Shown: positions 8,667 through 18,698, counted from the stretch's first letter. The stretch is DNA of 64,000 bases from Pseudomonadota bacterium (GCA_021800795.1 JAJYYO010000003.1:62001-126000), one strand, 5' to 3'. The notes: generated from the sequence alone by a model not told the origin. Numbers and translations are program-made.

Positions 8667-10444
8667 GAACGCTCTACCAGTTTCATGGCGGAATACATCC
8701 GCCTACCGACAAGACGCAATCGAATCAAAAACCGATCGCGCAGTCGGCGCTCCCCGCAAAACTGGTGATTCCGCTGCACCAGCATGTCGGCAACAGCGCC
8801 AAAGCCGTGGTCGAAACAGGTGAGCGCGCGCTCAAGGGACAGATCATCGGCAGGCCCGAAGGTCACTTGTCCAGCGCGGTGCATGCGCCGACCTCCGGCA
8901 CGGTCGCCGCCATCGACTTGCAGCCGGTTGCCCACCCCTCCGGCATCCCCGACCTGTGCATCACGCTGATCCCTGACGGCCTTGACGAATGGGCGCTACG
9001 GGATGCGTGCGAGGACTGGCGGGCCCTGTCCCATACCGATCTGCGTCATCGCCTGCGCAACGCCGGCGTGGTAGGTCTGGGAGGCGCGGTATTCCCCAGC
9101 GACATGAAGCTGTATGCGCACAAACACAAGATCACCACGCTGGTGCTCAACGGCGCCGAATGCGAACCCTATATCACCTGCGACGACCTGCTGATGCGCG
9201 AACGTGCGGCTGAAATACTGCAAGGCGCCGAGATCATGCGCGCCCTGCTGTACGCCGACGAGGTGCTGATCGGCATCGAGGACAACAAGCCGGAAGCCAT
9301 CAATGCCATGAAAGCTGCCGTGGCAGCGGGCGGACACGCGCGCATGGAGGTGATCGCGGTGCCGACGATTTATCCCGGCGGCGGCGCGAAACAGCTGATC
9401 CGCGTGCTGACCGGCATCGAGGTTGCGGCAGGCGTGCGTTCAACCGACCTGGGCGTGCAATGCTTCAACGTGGGCACCGCCTACAGCGCCTGGCGCGCCA
9501 TCCGTCACGGCGAACCGCTGATCTCGCGCATCGTGACCGTGACCGGCAATGTCGATCATCCGCAGAATTTCGAGACGCTGATCGGCACCCCCGTCGCTGA
9601 ACTGGTCGCCCAGGCAGGCGCTCTGCCCGGTACCACCGGCTACATCATGGGCGGCCCGATGATGGGTGTGCTGCTGCCATCCGACCAGGCGGGCGTCATC
9701 AAATCGACCAACTGCATCATCGCCGCATCCGACAAACTCTTTCCGCCGCCCAAACCTGTGCTGCCCTGCATACGCTGCACACGCTGCGCAGACGTCTGCC
9801 CGGCGGAATTGCAGCCTCAGGAACTGTACTGGTTTGCCCGCGCCAAAAATCTGACCAAGGCCGAGGATTACCATCTGTTCGATTGCATCGAATGCGGCGC
9901 ATGCAGCTACGTTTGCCCCAGCAATATTCCGCTGGTGCAATATTACCGTTTTGCCAAAAGCGAGATATGGGCTCAACAGGCCGGCAAAAAGGCCGCCGAT
10001 GCCGCGCGTGAGCGGCACGAATTTCGCGAGAGCCGCATGGAACGGGAAAAGCGGGAAAAAGCCGAGAAGCTGGCCGCCAAGGAAAAAGCCGCGCTGGCCG
10101 CCGCCAAAGAAAAAGCCGCAGTTGCCCACTCCCCTCTCCCAAACCCTGATAAAACAACTAGCCATTCGACTAAGCTGCCAAACGACGGCAGCCAAGTCGC
10201 TGGTTATCTCCCAAAGGGAGAGGGGACGAACGAATCGCTGCGCGAACTTCAGGTTGACGATACCATCCAACTCAAGATTCAGGCGGCCATCGATCATGCC
10301 AAAGCGCAGGCGGCCGCCATCAAACCGAAAAACACCGGGCAGTTGACGCCGCAGCAACAGGCGGAAATCGCCGAGATTGAGGCGCGACGCGCAAGAATAC
10401 GCGAAATTGCCAAAGACGCCACCGAAGAACAACCATCAAAATGA
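8663..10444 (+). CDS. rsxC: Electron transport complex subunit RsxC/RnfC
   Basis: 593 residues; the peripheral NADH/FMN-binding subunit. The N-terminal biotinyl-lipoyl-like fold begins [13 protein letters not shown]. The nucleotide region has [26 protein letters not shown] and [10 protein letters not shown]. Two 4Fe-4S motifs are [12 protein letters not shown] and [12 protein letters not shown]. The C-terminal tail is rich in Ala, Lys and Glu. Residues about 489-529 are encoded by a palindromic repeat that kept the frame, so this part is an addition. The ATG at 8663 overlaps the rsxB stop, which fixes the start. Confidence 0.95.
   Translation: MRTLYQFHGGIHPPTDKTQSNQKPIAQSALPAKLVIPLHQHVGNSAKAVVETGERALKGQIIGRPEGHLSSAVHAPTSGTVAAIDLQPVAHPSGIPDLCITLIPDGLDEWALRDACEDWRALSHTDLRHRLRNAGVVGLGGAVFPSDMKLYAHKHKITTLVLNGAECEPYITCDDLLMRERAAEILQGAEIMRALLYADEVLIGIEDNKPEAINAMKAAVAAGGHARMEVIAVPTIYPGGGAKQLIRVLTGIEVAAGVRSTDLGVQCFNVGTAYSAWRAIRHGEPLISRIVTVTGNVDHPQNFETLIGTPVAELVAQAGALPGTTGYIMGGPMMGVLLPSDQAGVIKSTNCIIAASDKLFPPPKPVLPCIRCTRCADVCPAELQPQELYWFARAKNLTKAEDYHLFDCIECGACSYVCPSNIPLVQYYRFAKSEIWAQQAGKKAADAARERHEFRESRMEREKREKAEKLAAKEKAALAAAKEKAAVAHSPLPNPDKTTSHSTKLPNDGSQVAGYLPKGEGTNESLRELQVDDTIQLKIQAAIDHAKAQAAAIKPKNTGQLTPQQQAEIAEIEARRARIREIAKDATEEQPSK
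10132..10256 (+). repeat. Composite palindromic repeat, copy A, in frame inside rsxC
   Basis: Outer arms are CTCCCCTCTCCC and GGGAGAGGGGACGAACGAAT. The middle has CTAGCCATTCGACT, a variable stem GCTGCC/GGCAGC and AAGTCGCTGGTTATC. Related copies lie at 10764-10830 (copy B, split), 27966-28082 (copy C, opposite strand) and, without the middle part, in mutM (46363-46420). The variable stem differs in sequence between copies but still pairs (copy C: GGGCATC/GATGCCC). Confidence 0.75.
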
Positions 10445-10489
10445 AGCGAATACTGCCCTTCTTCACCCCTAGTTACTTTGGCGAAACAA

Positions 10490-10763
10490 CTAGGAGCCTG
10501 TCGGACTTCTTTCGCGAGATGCGTTGTCGGCAAAAAATGGATGGATGCAAGGCACAAATTGCAGACAATGGTTATTCCATTGTCAAGATTTGTAACACCG
10601 CAGACGCCATTTTTGCTGACAACCCTCCGGGACGGGGTGATTTTTACGTATTGCTGCGTTGCGGCTTGCTTGTTTGGAATAACCAAACGGCGCTTTACCG
10701 TTCCTTGCACTACAAAAAAATCATCCCCGTCGCACTCGCGAAAGAAGTCCGACAGGCTCCTAG
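10490..10763. repeat. Structured mobile element E1 (MITE-like, non-coding) between rsxC and rsxD
   Basis: 274 bases, with perfect terminal inverted repeats GAGCCTGTCGGACTTC (extending to about 25 bases), flanked on both sides by CTAG. Inside are two large hairpins. Hairpin A has the stem GTTGTCGGCAAAAA (from 10523) with CCATTTTTGCTGACAAC (10607-10623) and the loop GGTTATTCC (10570-10578). Hairpin B has the stem GACGGGGTGATTTTT with AAAAATCATCCCCGTC and the loop GGAATAACC (10676-10684). The two loops are exact complements. No open frame of note. The same skeleton with different stem sequences recurs at 51868-52141. Confidence 0.8.
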
Positions 10764-10830
10764 TCAATCGACCAAGCCCGCAAGCAGGCAAGTCGCTGCT
10801 TATCTCCCTTGTGCGGGCGCAAGCAGTGTA
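10764..10830 (+). repeat. Composite palindromic repeat, copy B (right half), split by element E1
   Basis: After the CTAG at the right edge of E1 comes TCAATCGACCAAGC, then GCAGGCAAGTCGCTGCTTAT, matching copy A from its CTAG onward. The left half, ending GCGAAACAACTAG, lies at about 10465-10493 and matches AAAACAACTAG of copy A. Joining the two sides at CTAG rebuilds one repeat, showing E1 landed inside it. The rest of 10445-10858 holds no gene. Confidence 0.7.
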
Positions 10831-10858
10831 GTTTCGCAGACTCTCATCGAAGGCTAAT

Positions 10859-11890
10859 ATGTCCGGATTTTTCTCTCCCTTTATCACCAAGCCTGCCAGC
10901 GTATCGCAGATCATGCTGAACGTGCTGCTGGCGCTTGTTCCCGGCATCATTCTTTATGTGTGGTTTTTCGGCCCGGCAATACTGGTTACCCTCACCCTGG
11001 CCAGCATCACCGCACTCGCTACCGAGTCGCTGATGCTAAAGCTGCGCAACCGCCCGATCGCCCCCTTCCTCAAGGACAACAGCGCACTGCTCACCGCCTG
11101 GCTGCTCGCCCTGTCCATTCCGCCGCTGGCCCCCTGGTGGCTGGTGGTGGTCGGCACTGGCTTTGCCATCAGCATCTCCAAACACCTGTACGGCGGCCTG
11201 GGCAGCAATCCGTTCAATCCGGCGATGGTAGGCTACGCCGTGCTGATCATTTCATTCCCGGCACATATGACGCACTGGCTCACGCCGGCCGGGCTTGCCG
11301 AAATACCGCTGAGCTTCTCCGACCAACTGAACTATATTTTTCACAGCCTGTTACCCGGCGACATCAAGATCGATGCCGTCACCATGGCCACGCCGCTGGA
11401 TACCCTTAAAACACAACTGCACATGAACGGACAGATCAATGCCATTCTGAACATGCCGATTTATGGATATCTGGCAGGACGGGGCAGCGAATGGGTAGCG
11501 GCAGGATTCCTGCTGGGCGGCATTTACCTGTTCGCCAAAAACATCATCAGCTGGCACATACCGGCAGCCTTCCTTGCCACCCTGTTCATCACGGCAGGCC
11601 TATTTCATCTGCTGGACCCGGCCCGCTATGCAGCGCCGCTGTTTCACTGGTTCTCAGGGGCCGCAATGCTGGGCGCATTTTTCATCCTCACCGACCCTGT
11701 GACCTCGCCGACCACACCCAAGGGCCGTCTGATCTTCGCCTTCGGTGCCGGACTGCTGACCTATCTGATCCGCGTCTATGGCGGCTTTCCGGATGGCGTG
11801 GCATTCGCCACCTTGCTGATGAATATCTGCGTGCCGCTGATCGACGCATGGACACAGCCTGCCGTATTCGGCAAGAAGGAAAAATCATGA
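10859..11890 (+). CDS. rsxD: Electron transport complex subunit RsxD/RnfD
   Basis: 343 residues, multi-span membrane subunit carrying covalent FMN. Family text includes FSPFITKPASVSQIMLNVLLALVPG at the N-terminus, KLRNRPIAPFLKDNSALLTA, GGLGSNPFNPAMVGYA and FFILTDPVTSPTTPKGR. The FMN site is the Thr in the DAVTMATPLDT stretch (about residue 178). It is separated from rsxC by a 414-base repeat-filled gap, unlike the tight junctions elsewhere in the operon, so coupling with rsxC may be weakened. Confidence 0.96.
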   Translation: MSGFFSPFITKPASVSQIMLNVLLALVPGIILYVWFFGPAILVTLTLASITALATESLMLKLRNRPIAPFLKDNSALLTAWLLALSIPPLAPWWLVVVGTGFAISISKHLYGGLGSNPFNPAMVGYAVLIISFPAHMTHWLTPAGLAEIPLSFSDQLNYIFHSLLPGDIKIDAVTMATPLDTLKTQLHMNGQINAILNMPIYGYLAGRGSEWVAAGFLLGGIYLFAKNIISWHIPAAFLATLFITAGLFHLLDPARYAAPLFHWFSGAAMLGAFFILTDPVTSPTTPKGRLIFAFGAGLLTYLIRVYGGFPDGVAFATLLMNICVPLIDAWTQPAVFGKKEKS

Positions 11891-12525
11891 GACGCACCAT
11901 GACAAAGGCTGCATTTCACACCGCGCTCAATCTGTCTGTTTTCGCGCTGATCGGCACGGCCATACTGGCATTCACCTACGATCAGACACGTGAGCGAATT
12001 GCGCAAAGCGTTGAAAGCGAAAAGCTCAAACTCATCTCGCAGATCGTGTCGCAGCCCTTGTACGACAACGACATCATCAACGACACGCTGAAGATCCAAC
12101 CCGATGTCTTGCTGGGCAATGAGGATGCCACGACAGCCTACCGCGCACGCCTGCACAGCAAACCGTCCGCACTGGTACTCGAAGCCGCAGCGCCCGATGG
12201 TTACAGCGGCAGGATCGGCTTGCTGGTCGCCATACGCGAGAATGGCGAAATAGCGGGGGTGCGCGTGGTCAGCCACAAGGAAACGCCGGGCCTGGGCGAT
12301 TATATCGACATCAGCCGGAGCGACTGGATCAGGGGGTTTGATGGCGCATCGCTTGCGAAGTATACTGACGCCGACTGGAAAGTCAAAAAGGACGGCGGGC
12401 GGTTCGATTACATGGCGGGCGCCACCATCACGCCACGCGCAGTCGTCAAGGCCGTGCACAAGGCCTTGCAGTATTTTGCATTACACCATGACGCGCTGTT
12501 CGCCCAAACGGGCGCGGCAAAATGA
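11887..12525 (+). CDS. rsxG: Electron transport complex subunit RsxG/RnfG
   Basis: 212 residues with one N-terminal membrane helix (about 15-33) and a periplasmic domain that binds FMN covalently through Thr. The flavinylation motif is seen in YMAGATITPRAVVKAV; the family's SGAT has become AGAT, keeping the acceptor Thr. HKETPGLGDYID is also characteristic. Its ATG overlaps the rsxD stop (ATGA), and a GAAGGAAAAA ribosome site lies just upstream. Confidence 0.95.
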   Translation: MRRTMTKAAFHTALNLSVFALIGTAILAFTYDQTRERIAQSVESEKLKLISQIVSQPLYDNDIINDTLKIQPDVLLGNEDATTAYRARLHSKPSALVLEAAAPDGYSGRIGLLVAIRENGEIAGVRVVSHKETPGLGDYIDISRSDWIRGFDGASLAKYTDADWKVKKDGGRFDYMAGATITPRAVVKAVHKALQYFALHHDALFAQTGAAK

Positions 12526-12547
12526 TGAAACCGGCCAAGGAGTAGCC

Positions 12548-13258
12548 ATGACCTATCAGGAATTCAAGGACATCTTTTACAACGGAATGTGGAAGCAAAA
12601 TACCGGCGTGGTACAGTTGCTCGGCATGTGTCCCATACTGGCCGTCAGCACTTCGGTGGTGAACGGCGTGAGCCTGGGGCTGGCCACCTCGGCGGTAATG
12701 TCGCTATCGGGCGCGGTCATCGCGCCTATCCGTCAGGTCGTCCCCAATGAGGCGCGCATACCGGTCTTCATCCTGATCATCGCCGTACTGGTTACCGTCA
12801 TCCAGTATCTGATGAACGCCTATATGTACCCGCTTTACGTGGTGCTGGGCATATTCATCCCGCTGATCGTCACCAACTGCATCGTATTGGCGCGCATCGA
12901 AGCCTTTGCCGCCAAGAATCCAGCCATGCAATCCGCACTCGATGGTCTGGCGATGGGGCTGGGCCTGACCGCCGTACTGGCCGTGCTGGGCGGCATACGC
13001 GAGATCGCAGGCCACGGCACCCTGTTGTCGGGCATAGATCTGGCATTCGGCGCATCCGCCAAGTCGCTGGTAATCACGGTTGTGCCGGATTATCACGGCT
13101 TTCTGTTGGCCATCCTGCCGCCCGGCGCCTTCATCACACTGGGACTGCTGATCGCCGGCAAGAACTGGCTCAATCTGCGGGCTGAGCAGAAACTCAAGGG
13201 CAGCAATGCCAGCATCACCCCGGTTGACGGCGGTTGCAGTCCCGCAGCCCACGCATAA
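12548..13258 (+). CDS. rsxE: Electron transport complex subunit RsxE/RnfE
   Basis: 236 residues; the membrane paralogue of RsxA with inverted topology. Family motifs are NGMWKQNTGVVQLLGMCPILAV, YPLYVVLGIFIPLIVTNCIVLARIEAFA and LAMGLGLTAVLAVLGGIREI. The ATG at 12548 follows an AAGGAG ribosome site. In many proteobacteria nth follows rsxE directly; here about 1.6 kb of foreign-looking DNA lies between them. Confidence 0.96.
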   Translation: MTYQEFKDIFYNGMWKQNTGVVQLLGMCPILAVSTSVVNGVSLGLATSAVMSLSGAVIAPIRQVVPNEARIPVFILIIAVLVTVIQYLMNAYMYPLYVVLGIFIPLIVTNCIVLARIEAFAAKNPAMQSALDGLAMGLGLTAVLAVLGGIREIAGHGTLLSGIDLAFGASAKSLVITVVPDYHGFLLAILPPGAFITLGLLIAGKNWLNLRAEQKLKGSNASITPVDGGCSPAAHA

Positions 13259-13271
13259 ATACTACAAAACC

Positions 13272-13634
13272 ATGCGCCTGAACGATCAACAGCGTTCCAT
13301 CATACGCACCGCCGTTACCGAAAACTTTGGTGCGGGGGCGAACGTCTGGCTGTTTGGATCGAGGGTGGATGATGCCGCGCGGGGCGGCGATATTGATTTG
13401 TATATCGAACCTGCCACCGACGATGTTAACGATGCGCCTCCTTCGTCGGCACATCCTACGCTTGAAACAAACCGGCGTGAAACTCTCATGAGTTTTACCT
13501 ACACTGCGTCATTGGACGTATGTAAACGCCACGCGGAGCACAAAGCACAAACCCGCCACGAATCATCCCTGAAGAAAAAAGTCCGTCGGCAAGTCCGCCC
13601 ACGACGGGCAACCAGCGACATCGTAGCAAAATGA
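13272..13634 (+). pseudogene. MNT-type nucleotidyltransferase, truncated
   Basis: The first 50 residues match the minimal nucleotidyltransferase family (MNT of MNT/HEPN toxin-antitoxin pairs): MRLNDQQRSIIRTAV, then the catalytic GSRVDDAARGGDIDLYIE with all three acidic residues. After DDVND the similarity ends abruptly near 13430 and the remaining 70 residues look random and basic. The C-terminal half and any HEPN partner are missing. It is probably a remnant left when the repeat and Mrr gene arrived. Confidence 0.65.
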
Positions 13635-13738
13635 AAACAGGAAAAGCGGACATTTCTATTTAGCGTTGACAAAGCTATAGCGGCGGGGTTGAAAAATGAT
13701 GCAAATATTAAACTCAGACAGTTCATTAGCACTAAACT

Positions 13739-13869
13739 GTCATTCCCGCGAAAGCGGGAATCCAGACTATCAGATAATGCCCCACGAAGCGGGGCAACAT
13801 CGCGGTTTGGTCGTTTTGTCGGCTTCGCCGGACATTTTAAGGCTGGATTCCCGCTTTCGCGGGAATGAC
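13739..13869. repeat. Paired inverted repeat of the GTCATTCCCGCG family
   Basis: Begins GTCATTCCCGCGAAAGCGG and ends with the reverse complement CCGCTTTCGCGGGAATGAC, each arm itself a small hairpin. This is a widespread interspersed repeat of proteobacteria. A single diverged unit occurs at about 54922-54948. It marks the left edge of the Mrr gene. Confidence 0.85.
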
Positions 13870-13930
13870 GAGGTTTAAGGATTATTTTGGATGAAGTCAG
13901 CTCCTCCTTGGTCTCAAGAAAGGGAACATT

Positions 13931-14866
13931 ATGGCTGTGCCAGGATTTCAAGATTTAATGCTCCCGTTTCTGCAAATATGCAAAGATGGAAAAGAAAGAA
14001 CCGTTTCAGAAGTAGGTGAAGTTATTGCAAATCAACTTCAACTGTCTGAAGGAGACCTTCAAGAGACAATGACGTCAGGCCAAACCAAATTTTACAATAG
14101 GGTAGCTTGGGTTAAGTCCTACTTTGGAAAAGCATGCTTACTTGATTTTCCATCAAGGGGAAAGTTTAAGATTACTCAACGTGGATTGGATTTATTAAAA
14201 TCCAATCCAAAAGCAATACATATTAAGACACTGAATCAATATCCTGAATTTGTTAAGTTCCACAAAAAGAATAACAACATCCAATCGGAAGGAAATGAAC
14301 AAAATATCAATACCATTATTCAAGAAGAAATTGAACCAACCACACCCGAAGAACAACTCGAAAATGCATACCAGGATTTAAGAAGCCAACTTGCCTCCAG
14401 CCTACTAGAAACAATCCTAAAGAATCCTCCTGCTTTTTTCGAACAACTCGTAGTCGATTTGCTCGTCGCGATGGGATATGGCGGTTCAAGAAAAGATGCT
14501 GGTCAAGCATTGGGAAAAACTGGTGATGGCGGTATAGATGGAATCATAAAAGAAGACAAGTTAGGGCTGGATATTATTTATCTACAGGCAAAAAGATACG
14601 GTGTTGATAAGGTTGTTCCATCTCGTGAAGTAAGAGATTTCACGGGAAGTCTTGAAGGGTATGGCGCTCAAAAAGGAGTTTTAATTACGACTTCAAGTTT
14701 CACACGAGATGGCATTGAGTTTGTAAGACGTCTTCAACAAAAGAAGATTGTGTTGATTGATGGAGAAAAACTAACACAACTAATGATTGATAATGATATT
14801 GGTGTTTCAACAACCAGTACATACACAATAAAGAAAATAGACATCGATTACTTCGATATTGACTAG
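13931..14866 (+). CDS. mrr: Mrr-type restriction endonuclease
   Basis: 311 residues. N-terminal winged-helix Mrr_N domain (about 8-95, including SEVGEVIANQL and FPSRGKFKITQRGLDLL). C-terminal Mrr catalytic domain (about 170-295) of the PD-(D/E)xK fold: FFEQLVVDLLVAMGYGG, the GDGGIDGII Asp and IYLQAKRY, with the QxK form of the final motif. It would cut DNA carrying foreign methylation. The gene is strikingly AT-rich with Lys/Asn/Ile-heavy codon use against a GC-rich background, so recent transfer is likely. It ends 10 bases before nth, and no methylase lies nearby. Confidence 0.92.
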   Translation: MAVPGFQDLMLPFLQICKDGKERTVSEVGEVIANQLQLSEGDLQETMTSGQTKFYNRVAWVKSYFGKACLLDFPSRGKFKITQRGLDLLKSNPKAIHIKTLNQYPEFVKFHKKNNNIQSEGNEQNINTIIQEEIEPTTPEEQLENAYQDLRSQLASSLLETILKNPPAFFEQLVVDLLVAMGYGGSRKDAGQALGKTGDGGIDGIIKEDKLGLDIIYLQAKRYGVDKVVPSREVRDFTGSLEGYGAQKGVLITTSSFTRDGIEFVRRLQQKKIVLIDGEKLTQLMIDNDIGVSTTSTYTIKKIDIDYFDID

Positions 14867-14876
14867 AGCAATATCT

Positions 14877-15509
<633 letters not shown>

Positions 15510-15935
15510 ATGTTCTTCAATCCCTCACGCAATGAGGCCAGAAATTTCCTTGTTGAATCATGGCGCAAACGAAGAGCGAATGAAATACTGACGCCGCTGG
15601 AAGATCTGGCCGCTCAACTGATCGAAAAGCATCCCGAGTATTTTGCGGTGCTTGAAGATCCGGAACGCTTCCTTGATCGCGACTACTCGCCCGAACAGGG
15701 CGAGCCCAATCCCTTCCTGCATCTGATGATGCACCTGACTATCGAAGAGCAGATCTCCATCGATCAGCCACCGGGCATCCGCGCGCATTTCGTGCGCCTG
15801 ACCCATCAGTTCGAATCCGAACACGACGCACAGCACCGCATGATGGAATGTTTGAGCGAAATGATCTGGCAGGCGCAGCGGAATCGCACACAGCCGGACG
15901 CCTCGGTTTATCTGGACTGTTTGTCCGTCAGTTGA
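15510..15935 (+). CDS. DUF1841 family protein
   Basis: 141 residues, full family length and beginning immediately after the nth stop, so co-transcribed with it. Typical features are MFFNPSRNEARNFLVESW and NPFLHLMMHLTIEEQISIDQP, with a His-rich pair of segments (HLMMHL, HDAQHRMMECL). The family is common in beta- and gammaproteobacteria; its function is unknown. Protein is predicted cytosolic. Confidence 0.88.
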   Translation: MFFNPSRNEARNFLVESWRKRRANEILTPLEDLAAQLIEKHPEYFAVLEDPERFLDRDYSPEQGEPNPFLHLMMHLTIEEQISIDQPPGIRAHFVRLTHQFESEHDAQHRMMECLSEMIWQAQRNRTQPDASVYLDCLSVS

Positions 15936-15970
15936 TCTTCCCGGATACGCCGGGAAGCGCCCCGGGTGAA

Positions 15971-18052
15971 TCAGGTTTGCCGGTTTAACTGTCTGATCAT
16001 CGCCTGCAACTCCACCGCCGATCTGGACAACTCCTGAGAGGCCGTCCTTGCGTCTTCCGCGATGCGCGCATTGCTGTTGACCAACTCGGATACATGCTCA
16101 AGGTTGTTCGAGACATCCGCGCTTGCGACTGACTGATTTTTGGACACTTCGGCGATATGCTGCGCATTCTCGGCAACCTGCCTGCCCGTGGCCATGATTT
16201 TCCTCAAGGTTTCCCCGTTTTCCTTGACAATCGCAGCCTCATCCTCAACCTCCCGGATGGCCTGCTGCATCGATAGAACCGCGCTCTGGCTCACCGCATG
16301 AATGTTGCCAACCATGTTGGTTATATCGGTTGTGCTCGAACCCGTCCGTTCCGCCAGTTTTCTGACCTCATCGGCCACGACGGCAAACCCTCTGCCCTGC
16401 TCGCCTGCACGTGCCGCCTCGATCGCCGCATTCAGCGCGAGTAAATTGGTTTGTTCGGCGATTTCCTTGATGACTTTGCTGATGTCGCCTATCTTCTGTA
16501 TGGCCTCTTTAAGATCATTTATGGTATTGCTTGAGGATCGCACAGCCTGAACCACTCTGGCGGTTGACTCGATGGTTTTCTCCATCCGCTGATTGCTCTC
16601 CTCTATCATGACCTGGGAACTGATTGCCGCCCCCGCAGAGTTTCCGGCATCCTGAGCCACCTGAGAAACGGATTTACTGAAATCCTCCATGGCGCTGCTG
16701 ATCTGCTGAATATTGTTGCGTTGATTGGTCGAGTGTTCGGCAACCTGCACCACTTTTTCATCCAGCTCCGTGCTGCGTTCCATGATGATGGATGCAGCCA
16801 GCGCCATCTCGTCAAGCATGACCTGAATCTGCGATTGCATGACTTGCAACTTGCAGTACAGACGACCGGTTTCATCCCGTCCGGAAATATCGATATCGCT
16901 CGTCAGATTGCCTTCAATAACGCCCTCGAACTGTTTCTCCATACCGATCAGCGGACGCTCGACAAATCTCTTGAAGCTCATTCTCAGCACAAGAAAAATG
17001 AATAACTGTATCGCGATCTGGGATGAAATCAAAATAATCAACAAATCATGAAGGTGCTTGAAGTCCCCGGTCAAATCCAGTGTGATGTCGGAAGCGCCGT
17101 TGGAACTGCCTGCTTCGACCGCGTGGCAGGTTAAACAGTCGGTGCCGTGAAACGAATGGGATTCGATGTATGGCGTAATTGCCCTGAACATCAGCTTCCC
17201 GTTTACGGTTGACTGTGCGAAATAAGGAACGGGCTTGCCTTGCCTTACCGATTCCTCGATCACCTGTTTCACCAGCGGATCGTCCAGATGCTCTTCAGGC
17301 AACCCCGGGCCGAATTGCTTAACCACCTGATCGGTGCGCATCAGTCGCAATGATGCGAGTTGCTGGCCCTCGATAATTTTTCTGATCATCAATTCCCGGT
17401 TGGCGGGATCGGAAATCATCCCAGTGACCATCAGCATGTTGGCGCTGTCTATCACCTGCATGGCAGTCGCCTCGGAACGCTGTTTGGCCGTATTCAGCAA
17501 GGAAGTTTTCATCTGCCCGTATAACATAAACGTCGCACTGGCCAGCACGACAAACAACATAGGCTGAATAAGCAATTGAATCTTCAGGTTAAGGGAAAGA
17601 TTTTTGAATTTGTAACGGTCAAATTTCGATCCGATCTGTGCGCCGGGCTCATTGAGTTTCTTGTAGAGTGTTTCGGCTTGCGCAATTTCGTTTCTGGATG
17701 GGACAGTCCTCACCGAGAGATAACCGACCACCTTGTCTTCCGATTTGATGGGCGATATCAATGCCTTGACCCAATAATGGTCGCCATTCTTGCAGCGATT
17801 TTTAACAATACCGCGCCAGGGCAGTCCCTCTGACAAGGTATTCCAAAGCCATTTGAAAGCCTGCGGCGGCATATCGGGATGGCGCACGATATTGTGGCTT
17901 TTCCCGATCAACTCTTCCCTGGAAAAACCGCTTATTTCGACAAAAGCGTCGTTCGCATAGGTAATCACGCCCTTGAGATCAGTTTTTGAAACGAGAAGCG
18001 CACCCCGTATCAAAGGATGCTCATGTTGCGTGACCGGCAAATTATTTTTCAA
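15971..18052 (-). CDS. PAS-containing methyl-accepting chemotaxis protein with a heme-c motif
   Basis: 693 residues. N-terminal Aer-like PAS domain (about 18-120, with [18 protein letters not shown]). First membrane span 158-178. Periplasmic region 180-334 containing C306-LT-C309-H310, a c-type heme attachment site, followed by a second span at 335-358. Then HAMP-like region and the chemoreceptor signalling hairpin ([20 protein letters not shown] near 540-560). It should signal to CheA/CheW, sensing redox through PAS and possibly heme outside the membrane. Start is TTG at 18050-18052 with GGGAG seven bases upstream and an in-frame stop just before it. Confidence 0.92.
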   Translation of the reverse strand: MKNNLPVTQHEHPLIRGALLVSKTDLKGVITYANDAFVEISGFSREELIGKSHNIVRHPDMPPQAFKWLWNTLSEGLPWRGIVKNRCKNGDHYWVKALISPIKSEDKVVGYLSVRTVPSRNEIAQAETLYKKLNEPGAQIGSKFDRYKFKNLSLNLKIQLLIQPMLFVVLASATFMLYGQMKTSLLNTAKQRSEATAMQVIDSANMLMVTGMISDPANRELMIRKIIEGQQLASLRLMRTDQVVKQFGPGLPEEHLDDPLVKQVIEESVRQGKPVPYFAQSTVNGKLMFRAITPYIESHSFHGTDCLTCHAVEAGSSNGASDITLDLTGDFKHLHDLLIILISSQIAIQLFIFLVLRMSFKRFVERPLIGMEKQFEGVIEGNLTSDIDISGRDETGRLYCKLQVMQSQIQVMLDEMALAASIIMERSTELDEKVVQVAEHSTNQRNNIQQISSAMEDFSKSVSQVAQDAGNSAGAAISSQVMIEESNQRMEKTIESTARVVQAVRSSSNTINDLKEAIQKIGDISKVIKEIAEQTNLLALNAAIEAARAGEQGRGFAVVADEVRKLAERTGSSTTDITNMVGNIHAVSQSAVLSMQQAIREVEDEAAIVKENGETLRKIMATGRQVAENAQHIAEVSKNQSVASADVSNNLEHVSELVNSNARIAEDARTASQELSRSAVELQAMIRQLNRQT

Positions 18053-18185
18053 TCCCTACTCCCTTTTCTTATAGACTATCCAGGCATGACGCCCGCTCAG
18101 TATAGAATAACTTTGATCTTTGTAAAAACCGTTATCGGCAGATCTTGCAGATGCATGAGGTCCGCTGGATTTATTCCTGACGTGC

Positions 18186-18212
18186 AAAAAAAATCCCCGC
18201 GCACGGGGATTC
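18186..18212 (-). terminator. Rho-independent terminator of the globin gene
   Basis: On the minus strand AATCCCCGTGCGCGGGGATT is followed by a run of Ts. It lies 25 bases after the globin stop. Confidence 0.8.
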
Positions 18213-18236
18213 TTTCCTTCCTTAAAACGCGATATT

Positions 18237-18698
18237 TTACTTGCCCAACACATCCTTCCTTGTGCTTTCGGCAATGGCTGCACATTGAGCGATCAAGTCA
18301 CCCGGCACATTGAGTTCTTTCAAGGTACTGCCCAGATGTTCCATCACCGCATCAAAATGAGCGTCATTCAGCCCTTGTGCCACAAGATGAGCGTGACCTT
18401 TTCTCATATCCGCGCCAGTGTAATTGCTCGGTCCGCCAAACGCCATGGTCAGAAATGCCTTTTGTTTGGCGGCCTGACGGGTCATGTCGGTATTGGCGAA
18501 AAAATGCTTGATGCGGTCATCCTTCAACACCTTGCGGTAAAAAATATCCACCGCCGCATTGACGGCAGCTTCTCCGCCCAGTTTTTCGTAAAGCGATTCC
18601 GGCGCCGCCATCGGGGCAGCTTTGCCGCTGAAAATGATCATCAGTGCCAGACCTAAAAATGGCGACATAACTAAAAAAAGTGGCAGTGCATTTTCCAT
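18237..18698 (-). CDS. Group I truncated hemoglobin with N-terminal membrane anchor
   Basis: 153 residues. A hydrophobic N-terminal helix (about 5-24) precedes a group I truncated globin (33-150): SLYEKLGGEAAVNAAVDIFY with the distal-side Tyr54, the GG motif and the proximal His102 in DMRKGHAHLV. Likely binds O2 or NO at the membrane. The first 28 residues are almost the same as a separate small frame at 18998-19084. GGAGAG lies seven bases before the ATG. A terminator follows. Confidence 0.92.
   Translation of the reverse strand: MENALPLFLVMSPFLGLALMIIFSGKAAPMAAPESLYEKLGGEAAVNAAVDIFYRKVLKDDRIKHFFANTDMTRQAAKQKAFLTMAFGGPSNYTGADMRKGHAHLVAQGLNDAHFDAVMEHLGSTLKELNVPGDLIAQCAAIAESTRKDVLGK

Noticed and set aside
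9440-10432. 330-codon open frame opposite rsxC
   Set aside because: Antisense shadow; rsxC shows all cluster motifs on the plus strand.
13739-13869. Possible CRISPR unit
   Set aside because: Only two inverted arms, no direct repeats with spacers, no cas genes in the window.
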